Source: Chloroflexota bacterium (lineage in GTDB: Bacteria; Chloroflexota; Anaerolineae; Anaerolineales; Villigracilaceae). Taken from it: a stretch of 64,000 nucleotides of DNA. Positions 17,320-26,518 of this stretch are shown piece after piece; position 1 is the stretch's first letter; every line of letters starts with the position of its first letter. The translations under genes were made by a program, and so were the position numbers. The DNA is taken from NCBI GenBank assembly GCA_026390015.1, contig JAPLGS010000143.1, positions 22,699-86,698 of the forward strand, read 5' to 3'. The notes under the pieces were generated by a model, which ran no database searches, was not told where the DNA came from, and was given only the letters and a program-made list of their open reading frames with translations.

Positions 17320-18482
17320 ACCCGCTCCATAAGTTTTAATTTTGACTCTAGAGAAGTTCCTTCGGGGATTCCAAGTTTTTCGCGCAGGATGATCTCCAGC
17401 CGCGCGATAAAGATGACATTCTCCTCCGGCGTTCCTACCGTGACCCGCACTCCGTTTGGAATTCCAAACCCGGCAGTGTGACGGACGATGATGCCGCGCC
17501 GCAACAGAGCTAGCTCCAATTCTGCAGGCGGGATGGGCGGGTCGATCAAAAGAACTGAGTTCATGTGGCTGTCCAGGCAGCTCAATCCCAGCCCGCGCAG
17601 TGAGTCGCGTAAAAACGCCCGCCCTGCCAGGATGGTCTTTCGGTTGTGTTCATGGAATTCATAATCGTCCATGCTTGCCATGGCCGCCGCCAGCACAATG
17701 TCGGAAGTGTGAAAGGGCAGTTGGGCATGCCGCACGTAATCCGCAAGAGTTATGGGCGCAATCAAATAACCGACGCGCAAGTTGGCAAGTCCGGAGGTTT
17801 TGGAAAAACTGCGCACGGCGATGATGCTTTTACCGGCGCGGATATATTCCAAACTGTCTGGATAATCCTCCGCCACTACATAGCGGTTATAGGATTCATC
17901 CAATACGACGAGAACGTGATCGGGAACTTTGGCGAGGAAACCATCCAACTGGGATTTAGTGATGATCGTTCCGGTCGGATTGTTGGGCGAACACAGGAAG
18001 ACGATGCGCGTTTCAGCGTCAATTTGCGCGAGCATGGCCGGAAGGTCGTGACAGTAATCCGCTGTGTAAGGCACCTGGCGATTCTCTCCCCCGTACATGG
18101 TTACGAAAATATGATACAGCGGAAAGGTCGCGGAACACATCACCGCGTTGCCACCCTCGAACAAAAAAGCCTGGGTGATCATCCTCAAAATATCCGAGCC
18201 GCCATTGCCGGTGACAAAATTATCTTCCGTGAAACCGTCGCCGAAGCGTCCGGCAAGTTTTCGACGGAGGTCGCGTTCGCCTATGCCTGGATACCGATGC
18301 GCGTCTTTTAATGCGAGTCGAATGGCTTCCAACGCCATCGGCGAAGGACCGTTGGGGCTTTCGTTGGACGCCATCTTGATCACGTCATCCAAGCCAAATT
18401 CCTCTTTGACGGCTTCAATGGATTTGCCTCCAATGTATAGCGGAACCTTTAACAAGTTTTGATTGAAACGCAGTCCGGTCAT
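17316..18482 (-). CDS. HisC-like class I/II PLP aminotransferase
   Basis: Fold-type I aminotransferase of 388 residues, closest in pattern to histidinol-phosphate/aromatic aminotransferases. Motifs are MASNESPNGPSP near the N-terminus, GNGGSDIL (phosphate cup), FLCSPNNPTGT with the Asn-Pro-Thr-Gly signature, VVLDESYNRYV and the Schiff-base Lys in RSFSKTSGLANLRVGY. Many such enzymes act on Phe and Tyr. No other his genes are near. With iorAB and an aryl-CoA pathway in the same operon, transamination of aromatic amino acids to aryl-pyruvates is the favoured inference. The start overlaps the stop of the molybdenum subunit gene. Confidence 0.85.
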   Translation of the reverse strand: MTGLRFNQNLLKVPLYIGGKSIEAVKEEFGLDDVIKMASNESPNGPSPMALEAIRLALKDAHRYPGIGERDLRRKLAGRFGDGFTEDNFVTGNGGSDILRMITQAFLFEGGNAVMCSATFPLYHIFVTMYGGENRQVPYTADYCHDLPAMLAQIDAETRIVFLCSPNNPTGTIITKSQLDGFLAKVPDHVLVVLDESYNRYVVAEDYPDSLEYIRAGKSIIAVRSFSKTSGLANLRVGYLIAPITLADYVRHAQLPFHTSDIVLAAAMASMDDYEFHEHNRKTILAGRAFLRDSLRGLGLSCLDSHMNSVLLIDPPIPPAELELALLRRGIIVRHTAGFGIPNGVRVTVGTPEENVIFIARLEIILREKLGIPEGTSLESKLKLMERV

Positions 18483-20806
18483 TCGGTTGTCTCCTTTTGG
18501 ATAATTGCCGCCAGTACCCGCTCCGGGGTCATGGGAAGTTGCGTCATCCGAATTCCAATGGCGTTGTAGATGGCGTTGGCGATGGCTGCGGCGGTGGGTG
18601 TGCCGCCCATTTCGCCCACGCCTTTCGCGCCAAATGGACCTTTGGGATCGTCAGTTTCAACGATAATGGATTTGATCTCGGGCATATCAGCGGATGTGAA
18701 CAAGCGGTAGTCGAGCAGGTCCGGGTTGAGTATTTTGCCTTCCCTGACGATCAGCTCTTCTGTCAGCGCGTAACCCAGTCCCATCTGCGCGCCGCCTTCG
18801 ATCTGACCTTCGACCGCCATCGGGTTGATGGCGAGCCCGACATCGTTCGCGCAAACCAGCCGCAAGACGCGCACCTTGCCGGTTTCCGTATCCACTTCCA
18901 CTTCAGCCATCTGCGCACCAAATCCGTAAGCCGCCGAAATATTTCCTTTATACGTATCCTTATCTACAAGTTTGGTGGGCGGGTCGTACCAGCCTTCGCC
19001 AAGAATAACTTTTCCACCTTCTTTGAAATGACGGCTGCGCGCGGCTTGCGCGATTGTCAGAGATCGTGTTGGGTCATCCTTGACCGTTACGGTGCCATCG
19101 TTGGATTGCAATTCTTCGGGATTCGCTTTTAATAATTCCGCCGCAGTCTCGAATATTTGGCAGCGAGCGTCCAACGCGGCTAGTTGAGCCGCATTGCCGG
19201 CGATGAAGGTTGTGCGGCTGGCATGCACGCCAACATCCCAGGGTTTGATATCGGTGTCGCTGTTGAGGACCGTAATGTCTTCCATTTTTGCGCCCAAAGT
19301 TTGCGCCACAATTTGAGCCAGTACGGTTTCAGAGCCTTGCCCGATCTCGGTGGAACCGGTGATCAAGGTGACGTGTCCAAAATCATCCACTTTGACCGTC
19401 GCGCCGCAGCCGTCGCTGCGATAAATGCGCGCTCCGCCGCCAACGTTGAGCGTGGCGGCAAAGCCTATTCCGCGCTTCAAATGCGGCGAATCTATTTCGA
19501 TAAGCGGACGCTTGATCGCTGCGCTTTGCCCAGTATTAGAAAACGAGACATGCGTACCTTGATCCGCATTTGCCGCGACAACTTCCAGACATTCTTTCAG
19601 TCCACAGGATGTGATGATCAAACCCTGCGGTGTCTCTGAATTGGGAACATTCGCATTGCGGACGCGGAATTCCACCGGGTCCATTTTCAAGGCCTCGGCT
19701 AAACGATCCATGATCGTTTCAACGAAGAAAGTTGATTGAGGATTGCCATACCCGCGCATTGCGCCGGTGATCAAATTATTGGTGTAAACACAGTCGGCCT
19801 GGAAGCGAACATGAGGAACTTGATACAACGAGGCGGTAGTTTCCATCATCACCAGCGGAGTCACCGAGCCCCAGGAAATGTACGCGCCGACATCCAAAAC
19901 GCTGGAAACATCGCGGAAGGTGAGCGTGCCATCCGATTTTGCGCCGGCGCGAATGGTGACTTCCACGGGTTGGCGCGCGGGACCGGCGGTAAATTCTTCG
20001 TGACGAGAAAACGCCAGGCGCACGGGCTGTCCTGCCTTGCGCGCCATTAACGCGGCGATGGGTTCATACGGATAGATATCCAGTCCGCGCCCGAACGCGC
20101 CGCCAACTGCGGTCTGAATGATGCGAATCTGACTGCCTGAGATTCCCAGCGCTTCGGAGAGATCACGCTGTAACAGAAATGGGATTTGCGTGGTGCTCCA
20201 TAAGGTCAGGTGATCGCGCAAGTCGAATTGAGCGACGACCACGCTGGTTTCCATGCAAGCGTGGGTCACATAGGGAACCGTATAACTGGCTTCGACCACG
20301 ACATCCGACTCGCGCTCGCCCTGCTCCAGATCTCCATGAGCATAGTGATAACTATGGAACATATTGGATTGAGATTTGCGCTCAGGGTGGATCAAAGGCG
20401 CGTCTTCCTCCAATGCCTCTGTGGGTGAAAAGATCGCGGGCAGCGGTTCGTATTCGACCGTGATGAGCTCGAGAGCTTCCTCGGCAATATCAGGATCGAT
20501 CGCGACCACTCCCGCGATTTCATCTCGCAAACTGCGCGCAATATCTTTGAAAGGTTTGTTGTCTTTGCCGTATCCAAAAAGATGAGCGGGATTATCAGCC
20601 GAAGTCAGGACGCACTTCACGCCGCGCAGATTCTTTGCGCGCGATACATCCATGTTCACTATCTTCGCGTGAGCATAGCGGGAATATAAAATTCTGCCAT
20701 GCAGCATCCCGGGCAAGCGGATGTCGTGTCCATAAGTGGCTTTGCCCGTGGCTTTAGCGGATGCGTCCAGTTTGGGGATTCGTTGACCGATGATCTGATT
20801 CGTCAT
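18479..20806 (-). CDS. Molybdenum hydroxylase, large Mo-cofactor subunit (xanthine dehydrogenase/4-hydroxybenzoyl-CoA reductase superfamily)
   Basis: Protein of 775 residues with the aldehyde oxidase/xanthine dehydrogenase a/b hammerhead domain (about residues 15-125) and the Mo-pterin domain. Motifs include [46 protein letters not shown], and a C-terminal [13 protein letters not shown] whose Glu matches the catalytic base of xanthine dehydrogenase. It has the length of HcrA (about 770) and shares the GAMRG.G pattern with it. Substrate is unknown; 4-hydroxybenzoyl-CoA is attractive given the adjacent benzoyl-CoA reductase operon. The ATG at 20806 overlaps the FeS-subunit stop and follows GGGAGAAGG. 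Confidence 0.85.
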   Translation of the reverse strand: MTNQIIGQRIPKLDASAKATGKATYGHDIRLPGMLHGRILYSRYAHAKIVNMDVSRAKNLRGVKCVLTSADNPAHLFGYGKDNKPFKDIARSLRDEIAGVVAIDPDIAEEALELITVEYEPLPAIFSPTEALEEDAPLIHPERKSQSNMFHSYHYAHGDLEQGERESDVVVEASYTVPYVTHACMETSVVVAQFDLRDHLTLWSTTQIPFLLQRDLSEALGISGSQIRIIQTAVGGAFGRGLDIYPYEPIAALMARKAGQPVRLAFSRHEEFTAGPARQPVEVTIRAGAKSDGTLTFRDVSSVLDVGAYISWGSVTPLVMMETTASLYQVPHVRFQADCVYTNNLITGAMRGYGNPQSTFFVETIMDRLAEALKMDPVEFRVRNANVPNSETPQGLIITSCGLKECLEVVAANADQGTHVSFSNTGQSAAIKRPLIEIDSPHLKRGIGFAATLNVGGGARIYRSDGCGATVKVDDFGHVTLITGSTEIGQGSETVLAQIVAQTLGAKMEDITVLNSDTDIKPWDVGVHASRTTFIAGNAAQLAALDARCQIFETAAELLKANPEELQSNDGTVTVKDDPTRSLTIAQAARSRHFKEGGKVILGEGWYDPPTKLVDKDTYKGNISAAYGFGAQMAEVEVDTETGKVRVLRLVCANDVGLAINPMAVEGQIEGGAQMGLGYALTEELIVREGKILNPDLLDYRLFTSADMPEIKSIIVETDDPKGPFGAKGVGEMGGTPTAAAIANAIYNAIGIRMTQLPMTPERVLAAIIQKETTE

Positions 20807-21270
20807 GAGCCTTCTCCCGCTACGCTCATCACCGCTTCGACAATTTTGACATATCCGGTGCAGCGACACAGATTGCCAGAAAGCCACGCCCGCACTTCAG
20901 TCTCAGTCGGATGGGGATTCTCTTTAAGCAAAGACAATGCGTTCATCACAAAGCCCGGCGTGCAAAAGCCGCATTGAATTCCGCCTTTCTCGATCAAGGC
21001 GCTTTGGATGGCGTGAAGTTTGCCGTCAGCCATGATTCCTTCCACGGTCAACACTTCGGCACCGTCCCAATCGGCAGCCAGCATCATACAGGATGTGACC
21101 GGGAGTCCGTTTACCAGAACCGTGCATGCTCCGCAATCGCCAGAGTCACAGCCGCGGTGCGCGCCCAAGAGTCCCAGATCGTTGCGCAGCACATCCAATA
21201 GGGTGCGGCGGGTATCAATATAAAGTTCGTGGGTATCGCCATTGACGTTGAGCGTAATCAGAGTTTTCAT
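20803..21270 (-). CDS. Molybdenum hydroxylase 2Fe-2S subunit
   Basis: Protein of 155 residues with two [2Fe-2S] modules. The plant-ferredoxin-like first cluster uses the cysteines of [16 protein letters not shown] and a later SC in PVTSC. The second, helical cluster uses CGFCTPGF and GNLCRCTGY. It transfers electrons from the molybdenum site to the FAD subunit. The three subunits are separate genes in the order FAD, FeS, Mo, each overlapping the next by four bases, so the complex is made in step. Confidence 0.92.
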   Translation of the reverse strand: MKTLITLNVNGDTHELYIDTRRTLLDVLRNDLGLLGAHRGCDSGDCGACTVLVNGLPVTSCMMLAADWDGAEVLTVEGIMADGKLHAIQSALIEKGGIQCGFCTPGFVMNALSLLKENPHPTETEVRAWLSGNLCRCTGYVKIVEAVMSVAGEGS

Positions 21271-22118
21271 TGGATTGACTTAATGCCTCGCTTCAATAGA
21301 ACTTCCACCATGCGCCGCCGGTACCAAGCCGCGCCGCGCACATCATCAATCGGAGAACATTCCTCCCCGGCAGTTTTTGCGGCTTGGAGGATACGCTCTT
21401 CGGTGAGCGTCTGCCCCGCTAAGACATCTTCGCTTTGACGGGCGCGCAACGGCACCGGCGCAACCGCGCCAAGAACGACTCGCGCCTCGCGACACGCGAA
21501 GCGATCGCCCTCAAACCGAATCCGTACCGCGACGCCGACTATGGCGATGTCCATATAAGCGCGCGGAGAGTGTTTCAGGTAAACGGTTTTTCCCACAGGC
21601 GGAGGCAGCGTAATTTCTTTGAGCAATTCTCCGGGCTGGAGCGCGGATTTTCCTGGACCCGTGAAAAAATCTGCCAATGATAATTGTCTCTCGCCCGCCG
21701 GACCGATCAGGTTGACCGAAGCGTCCAACGCTATGAGGGGCGGGGCAAGATCGGCGGAGGGAGCGGCGTTACAAAGATTTCCTCCCACCGTCGCGAGACT
21801 GCGGATCTGCTCGGACGCCATAATGTGCGCTGTCTGTGCCAGAACCGGGTAATGTTCAAAGATGATCGGGGAGCGGGTGAGTTCTCGCAGCGTAGTTAAA
21901 GCGCCAAGTTTCAATCCGTCAACTGCGTCGAATGTGAGACAACTTAGATCCGGTAATCGCTTTATATTGATGACCACATCCGATTTTCTGAGACCGGCTT
22001 TCATCTTGAGCAATAGGTCGGTGCCGCCGGCGATCACAGATGTTTTGCCATTGTGTTCTGCGAGAAGAGATAAGGCTTCAGAAAGAGTAGTTGGAGTGAA
22101 GTGGTTGAAGGGACGCAT
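21267..22118 (-). CDS. Molybdenum hydroxylase FAD-binding subunit
   Basis: CoxM/XdhB-type FAD subunit of 283 residues. FAD contacts are visible in [14 protein letters not shown] and [16 protein letters not shown]; the C-terminal CO dehydrogenase flavoprotein domain starts near residue 180. The 4-hydroxybenzoyl-CoA reductase HcrB has an insertion of about 40 residues with four Cys for an extra [4Fe-4S] cluster after the GGNLC segment. No such insertion is present here, so the enzyme is either an ordinary hydroxylase or a simplified reductase. The start at 22118 lies 5 bases after the iorB stop. Confidence 0.9.
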   Translation of the reverse strand: MRPFNHFTPTTLSEALSLLAEHNGKTSVIAGGTDLLLKMKAGLRKSDVVINIKRLPDLSCLTFDAVDGLKLGALTTLRELTRSPIIFEHYPVLAQTAHIMASEQIRSLATVGGNLCNAAPSADLAPPLIALDASVNLIGPAGERQLSLADFFTGPGKSALQPGELLKEITLPPPVGKTVYLKHSPRAYMDIAIVGVAVRIRFEGDRFACREARVVLGAVAPVPLRARQSEDVLAGQTLTEERILQAAKTAGEECSPIDDVRGAAWYRRRMVEVLLKRGIKSIQ

Positions 22119-22123
22119 AATTT

Positions 22124-22681
22124 TTATGCCGAAAAAAATTTCATGCCTGCCTGATAGCCTGTTTCCAACGCTTTCAAATTTAATTCAGCGTTACGTGTTG
22201 AAGCCTTCTCAACTGTTGCGGTCATTTTTTTCATGGGAATATCCAAAGCAGGGTGAGCTACGACAAAGCCCGCCATAATAATATTCGCAATGGAAGATGC
22301 ACCCAATTCAAGCGCGAGACTGCTTGCAGGCAGGCTCATCACCTGGATGTTTAGTCTTTCGAGGTGAGATTCCACTTCGGGCAGCAGTCCATCGTCGGCG
22401 TTGACAAAAACGATTCCCGCGCGCCGCAGTAAAGCCAAATTCCTGACAGCTTCATTCGAGTCCAGGGCTATCATAAAATCAGCAGTCCCGCGCAGGATGA
22501 GAGGAGCTTCATCGCCATTGATCTTCAAATACGAGATCACAGAGCCGCCGCGCTGGCTCATTCCGTGCGTTTCAGATACCATTACTGAATGCCCAAGCGC
22601 GACCGCGGTTTGAGCGAACAAGCGCGTTAGAAAAACAATACCCTGTCCGCCGTTACCGGTGATAATGAGTTTAATATCCAT
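22124..22681 (-). CDS. iorB: Indolepyruvate:ferredoxin oxidoreductase beta subunit
   Basis: Protein of 185 residues, the gamma-type domain of 2-oxoacid:ferredoxin oxidoreductases: GNGGQGIVFLTRLFAQTAV at the start, SETHGMSQRGGSV, and IANIIMAGFVVAHPALDIP. With IorA it oxidises aryl pyruvates (indolepyruvate, phenylpyruvate, 4-hydroxyphenylpyruvate) to aryl-acetyl-CoA, CO2 and reduced ferredoxin. Reduced ferredoxin is also the electron donor used by class I benzoyl-CoA reductases, so this enzyme could help feed that reaction. Confidence 0.9.
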   Translation of the reverse strand: MDIKLIITGNGGQGIVFLTRLFAQTAVALGHSVMVSETHGMSQRGGSVISYLKINGDEAPLILRGTADFMIALDSNEAVRNLALLRRAGIVFVNADDGLLPEVESHLERLNIQVMSLPASSLALELGASSIANIIMAGFVVAHPALDIPMKKMTATVEKASTRNAELNLKALETGYQAGMKFFSA

Positions 22682-22744
22682 AAATGATCATTGGTTGATA
22701 TTCGATATGATTTCAGCGTTGTTGAAATAACGAACTATGGAAAA

Positions 22745-24628
22745 CTAGGATGGGGAAATTTCAAGCAATTTTGGAACAATAAAACCTTTATGACAGGCGT
22801 CTATACACTGTCCGCAATCAACGCAAACGCTGTAATTAACATCCACGCGGCTTTTATCGGGACGCAGGACAAGCGCCGGGCATTCGAAAGCTTCCGTGCA
22901 GTACCGGCATCCATCGCATTCTTCCGTGATCACAACCGGGACGGGATGTTCCAATATCGGACTCTGATCATATAACGTGCATGGACGTTCCGCGATAAGA
23001 ACGGCTATTCCCCCGGCCGGAGATTGGGCGTGAGCCTGCGCTTCTTTTAAAATGCGGATGAAATCTTCCTGGTCATAAGGATCGGCAATGGTCACATATT
23101 CCACGCCGCACGCGCGCACAAGATCGGGGATGGAAACTTTGCGCGGGGCTTCGGTTCTATCTGCGAGATAATCGTTTGCCGCAGTGGGTTGAAAACCGGT
23201 CATCGCGGTAGTGTGGTTATCAAGGATGAGCAGCACGAACCGCGCCCCAGTGTGAACGGCGTTGATCAATGGCGCGACGCCTGAATGCAGGAATGTAGAG
23301 TCTCCGATCGTGGCAACTACCGGGCGTTCGTCTTTCACGAGGCGATTGGCTTGGAAGAAACCGTTCGCCATGGTGATCGAAGCGCCCATGTCTACAAAAG
23401 TATCCACTGCCCGCAGGTTCGTTCCCAGCGTATAGCAGCCAATATCACCGGGATAGATCGCGTTCGATCCAAAGGCGCGTTTCATGGCGAAGAAGGCGGA
23501 GCGATGCGAGCAACCCGGGCACAAGCGAGGAGGTTTTACCGGCAAAGGGAGTCCCTTGATCAGCGCCGCCAGCTCCAGGTCTTCAGGCGACGCGTTCACT
23601 TGATAGCCAGTCTCTGACAGAGTTTTACTTAATACGGAGAAAACCACTTCCGGCGTCAATTCGCCAGCATTTGGTATACTACCGTCAAGCCGACCTTTCA
23701 CGCAGTCCCGATCTGAAATTTGAATCTCAATGCAGGCGTCAGGCTCCTCGAGTACGATCAAGGTTTCAAATTGAGCGCAGAATGAATTAACCAGTTTTTG
23801 AGGCAGTGGAAAAGGCGTGCCAATTTTGAGGATCGGAACCCGCACGCCTAATTCATGCAGCGCTTGTTGAGCGGTATGGAACGCAACGCCGGAGGCAATG
23901 ATCCCGACCTTGCCGCCGCTATCCGCTTCAACTATGTAATTGAGCGGGGAATCGGAAAATTCGTCCGCAATATCGATCAACTTTTTGTTCAACTCAATAT
24001 GCAGCAGGTTGCGGAATTTTGGCGTGGCAGTCCAACGCGGCGGATCACGCTGGAATTTTACAGAAGGAATCCCATCATCCGAAGAATGATCGCCGTCTAT
24101 GATCAGACTCTGTACCGCATGACATAAGCGCGTTGTGGGGCGCAGGATAACGGGAATTTTATATCGTTCTGAGAGTGTGAACGCATCCTTAACCATCTCC
24201 CGCGCTTCTGCAGGAGTAGATGGATCGAAGACAGGTACCTTGGCGACAAGAGCCATTAATCGTGAATCTTGCTCGGTCTGGGATGAGTGGGGACCAGGGT
24301 CGTCAGCACAGATAATGACAAACCCGCCTCGCACACCGGTATATGCGGCGCTAAAGAGCGGATCCGAGGCCACATTCAAGCCTACTTGTTTCATCGCAAC
24401 AGCAGCCCTCAGCCCGGTCCAACTGGCGGCTAACGCAATTTCGAAAGCTACCTTTTCATTAATAGACCATTCCGTGTATACATCCCTCTCAAGGCGTTTT
24501 TTATGCTTTATAACCCCAGCCAGAATTTCAGAACTAGGCGTCCCGGGATAGGCTGTCACCACGCGACAACCATTTTCTATGATTCCTATCGCGATTGCTT
24601 CGTTTCCTAATACTGTTTGAGAAATCAT
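22745..24628 (-). CDS. iorA: Indolepyruvate:ferredoxin oxidoreductase alpha subunit
   Basis: Protein of 627 residues. The N-terminal pyrimidine-binding domain begins GNEAIAIGIIENGCRVVTAYPGTPSSE; the TPP pyrophosphate domain has PGDIGCYTLG and TIGDSTFLHSG (GDG-like motif). The C-terminus carries a ferredoxin module with CDGCRYCTEAFECP and CVDCGQCIDACHKGF, giving eight cysteines for two [4Fe-4S] clusters. Full length for IorA. It lies upstream of iorB with a gap of about 60 bases and downstream of trpB2. The ATG at 24628 is preceded by GAGAAGAG. Confidence 0.92.
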   Translation of the reverse strand: MISQTVLGNEAIAIGIIENGCRVVTAYPGTPSSEILAGVIKHKKRLERDVYTEWSINEKVAFEIALAASWTGLRAAVAMKQVGLNVASDPLFSAAYTGVRGGFVIICADDPGPHSSQTEQDSRLMALVAKVPVFDPSTPAEAREMVKDAFTLSERYKIPVILRPTTRLCHAVQSLIIDGDHSSDDGIPSVKFQRDPPRWTATPKFRNLLHIELNKKLIDIADEFSDSPLNYIVEADSGGKVGIIASGVAFHTAQQALHELGVRVPILKIGTPFPLPQKLVNSFCAQFETLIVLEEPDACIEIQISDRDCVKGRLDGSIPNAGELTPEVVFSVLSKTLSETGYQVNASPEDLELAALIKGLPLPVKPPRLCPGCSHRSAFFAMKRAFGSNAIYPGDIGCYTLGTNLRAVDTFVDMGASITMANGFFQANRLVKDERPVVATIGDSTFLHSGVAPLINAVHTGARFVLLILDNHTTAMTGFQPTAANDYLADRTEAPRKVSIPDLVRACGVEYVTIADPYDQEDFIRILKEAQAHAQSPAGGIAVLIAERPCTLYDQSPILEHPVPVVITEECDGCRYCTEAFECPALVLRPDKSRVDVNYSVCVDCGQCIDACHKGFIVPKLLEISPS

Positions 24629-24679
24629 CTCTTCTCACTCATCTCGATTCAAGGGTACGCCTTAGCGCTTGTTTTTAAG

Positions 24680-24717
24680 CGTTCATTCCTCCAACTCCAA
24701 AGTTGGAGGAATGAACG
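24680..24717. repeat. Perfect 17-bp stem hairpin between trpB2 and iorA
   Basis: Arms CGTTCATTCCTCCAACT (24680-24696) and its exact reverse complement (24701-24717) enclose the loop CCAA. No T-run follows on the minus strand, so it is more likely a dispersed palindrome or RNA-processing/stability hairpin than a full terminator. Confidence 0.75.
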
Positions 24718-24731
24718 AATTGGGTTTACTG

Positions 24732-26114
24732 CTAAAAAGCAACCTGCGGTAAATTCTTCATGGATTCTGCGATCTTTTCTTCGGGATACTCGAATTTCTC
24801 CAGTTTGCCTTTTCTGTAATCGTCATACGCAGTCAGGTCAAAGAATCCGTGACCGGAGAGATTGAAGACGATAACCCTGGCTTTACCTTCTTCCTTGGCT
24901 TTTATCGCTTCGTTGATCGCGGCGCGCACAGCATGGGAGGATTCTGGCGCGGGGAAGAGACCTTCCGCGCGGGCGAACATCATCGCGCCTTCGAAGGTAT
25001 CCAACTGGTCGAGGGCTATGGCTTCAACATGACCGCTGTCCACTAGCGCGGAAACGTGCGGCGCCATGCCGTGATAGCGCAAGCCGCCCGCGTGAATTCC
25101 CTGCGGGACGAAATCGTGGCCGAGCGTGTGCATCTTGACGATGGGTGCCATTTGTGCGGTGTCGCCATAATCGAAGGCATAAGTGCCTTTGGTCAGGGTC
25201 GGGCAGGCGGTCGGCTCGACGGCCACGATCCGCGTTTTCTTGCCGTTGGTCAGGTTTTCGCGAATGAAGGGGAATGCAATTCCGGCGAAGTTACTGCCGC
25301 CGCCCACGCAGCCGATCACGACGTCGGGATATTCGCCCGCCATTTCCATCTGCTTTAACGCTTCCTGCCCGATGACGGACTGGTGCATTAAGACGGGCCC
25401 CAATACCGATCCGAGCGAATATTTATACTTGCCGTTGGATGTTGCCGCCGCCTCGACCGCTTCTGAGATGGCCATGCCAAGCGAGCCCGGGGTGTCAGGA
25501 TACAATTCCTGCATCTTGCGCCCGTAGCTGGTTTGATCCGAAGGACTGGCGACCACGCTTGACCCAAAACTTTCCATGATAATGCGGCGGTACGGTTTTT
25601 GGTGGTACGAAACTTTCACCATGTAAACGTGACATTCCAAACCAAACATATTTGTCGCCATCGCGAGCGCGGTTCCCCATTGTCCCGCCCCAGTTTCGGT
25701 CGTGAATCCCACACAGCCTTCCTGTTTGGCGTAAAACGCCTGCGGGACAGCTGTGTTGGCTTTGTGCGACCCGACCGGGGAAGCGCCTTCATATTTGTAG
25801 TAGATGTGGGCGGGAGTGTCGAGAGCTTTTTCGAGACGCCGCGCGCGGATGAGCGGTGTCGGCCGCCAGAGCTTGTAGATCTCCTGCACTTCTTCGGGGA
25901 TCTCGATCCAGCGCTCCATGCTGACTGCTTCTTGAATAAATTTCATGGGGAACAACACGGACAGGAATTCCGGCGTAACCGGTTCCTTGGTTTGCGGATT
26001 TAACACCGCATTCCAGGCTGTCTTGGCCGGGTCAACGGGCATATCAGGGTTGATGTTGTACCAGGATGTTGGCAAATCATTTTCGGAAAGATTGTACTTA
26101 TATTGATCGCTCAT
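24732..26114 (-). CDS. trpB2: TrpB2-type tryptophan synthase beta-like PLP enzyme
   Basis: Protein of 460 residues, the length of stand-alone TrpB2 enzymes rather than the 400 residues of TrpB1. The N-terminal extension, [33 protein letters not shown] with the PLP-binding Lys, [10 protein letters not shown] and [10 protein letters not shown] are visible. TrpB2 joins indole and serine (or O-phosphoserine) without a TrpA partner. No trpA or other trp gene is in the window. As first gene of an operon with iorAB and an aminotransferase it may serve aromatic amino acid turnover. The start follows AAGGAGA. Confidence 0.88.
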   Translation of the reverse strand: MSDQYKYNLSENDLPTSWYNINPDMPVDPAKTAWNAVLNPQTKEPVTPEFLSVLFPMKFIQEAVSMERWIEIPEEVQEIYKLWRPTPLIRARRLEKALDTPAHIYYKYEGASPVGSHKANTAVPQAFYAKQEGCVGFTTETGAGQWGTALAMATNMFGLECHVYMVKVSYHQKPYRRIIMESFGSSVVASPSDQTSYGRKMQELYPDTPGSLGMAISEAVEAAATSNGKYKYSLGSVLGPVLMHQSVIGQEALKQMEMAGEYPDVVIGCVGGGSNFAGIAFPFIRENLTNGKKTRIVAVEPTACPTLTKGTYAFDYGDTAQMAPIVKMHTLGHDFVPQGIHAGGLRYHGMAPHVSALVDSGHVEAIALDQLDTFEGAMMFARAEGLFPAPESSHAVRAAINEAIKAKEEGKARVIVFNLSGHGFFDLTAYDDYRKGKLEKFEYPEEKIAESMKNLPQVAF

Positions 26115-26168
26115 GGGTGTTCTCCTTTGGTTAACTAGCCTGAGATTGAAGACGAAACGGTTATTGAT

Positions 26169-26189
26169 CTATTTATCAATATCATCCAT
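26169..26189 (-). other. Six-codon mini-ORF (MDDIDK) in the trpB2 leader
   Basis: ATG at 26189 is preceded by GAGGAGA with 5-base spacing, one of the best ribosome sites in the region, but the frame ends after six codons at TAG. It lies about 55 bases upstream of trpB2. It may be a leader peptide or the relic of a displaced gene start. Confidence 0.3.
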
Positions 26190-26250
26190 AAATTTCTCCT
26201 CTTTATTTGCAAAAAAAGATAAATTTTGCCAGGATACTTCGCTCTTTTAT

Positions 26251-26355
26251 GACCGACAACTTTTCCCCCGCTTTACGCAAACGCTTCACTGCTGAAAGCT
26301 CGGCGCCATCCACCAAATCCCTGCACTCCGCGATGCTCCCATCCAAAGACTGATC
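26251..26355 (-). pseudogene. Decayed duplicate of the 5' end of bzdN
   Basis: The sequence matches bzdN 8343-8455 at roughly four of five positions (judged by eye), in the same orientation, including stretches such as CGCTTCACTG, TCCACCAA and CCGCGATG. The bases around the start codon of bzdN are deleted, so no protein can start here. Together with the promoter copy just upstream it forms the untranslated leader of trpB2. The rest of the window from 26119 to 26518 holds no gene. Confidence 0.75.
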
Positions 26356-26434
26356 CGCCACTTATGAGGAAACACAACATCTGGATAATGTATCTCTATA
26401 TTGTGACGATATATAAGAAAAGTGAGATATGTTT

Positions 26435-26462
26435 AGTATATGACGTTTTTTGAATTTGTCAA
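26435..26462 (-). promoter_or_regulatory. Duplicated bzd-type promoter of the trpB2-ior operon
   Basis: On the minus strand TTGACA (26462-26457) and TATACT (26440-26435) are spaced by 16 bases, exactly as upstream of bzdN. GTGAGATAT follows at 26422-26430 and a weakened second arm at 26391-26398. Flanking sequence (for example the AACTTAAAA upstream of the -35 box) is also shared with 8590-8603. Confidence 0.7.
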
Positions 26463-26480
26463 CTTAAAATTCCCCGCATA

Positions 26481-26518
26481 AAAAAAGATCCGATGTTTTT
26501 TAGACATCGGATCTTTTA
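26481..26518 (-). terminator. Rho-independent terminator after the CoA-transferase gene
   Basis: On the minus strand GATCCGATGT and ACATCGGATC form a 10-bp GC-containing stem around a short A-rich loop, followed by a run of seven T. It separates the CoA-transferase transcript from the duplicated promoter. Confidence 0.85.

Noticed and set aside
17316..18482. Histidine biosynthesis gene hisC proper
   Set aside because: No other histidine genes are nearby and the operon is catabolic; a HisC-like aromatic aminotransferase is the safer name.
26251..26355. A functional second bzdN gene
   Set aside because: Only about 105 bases of the 5' region remain, the start region is deleted and no frame continues.
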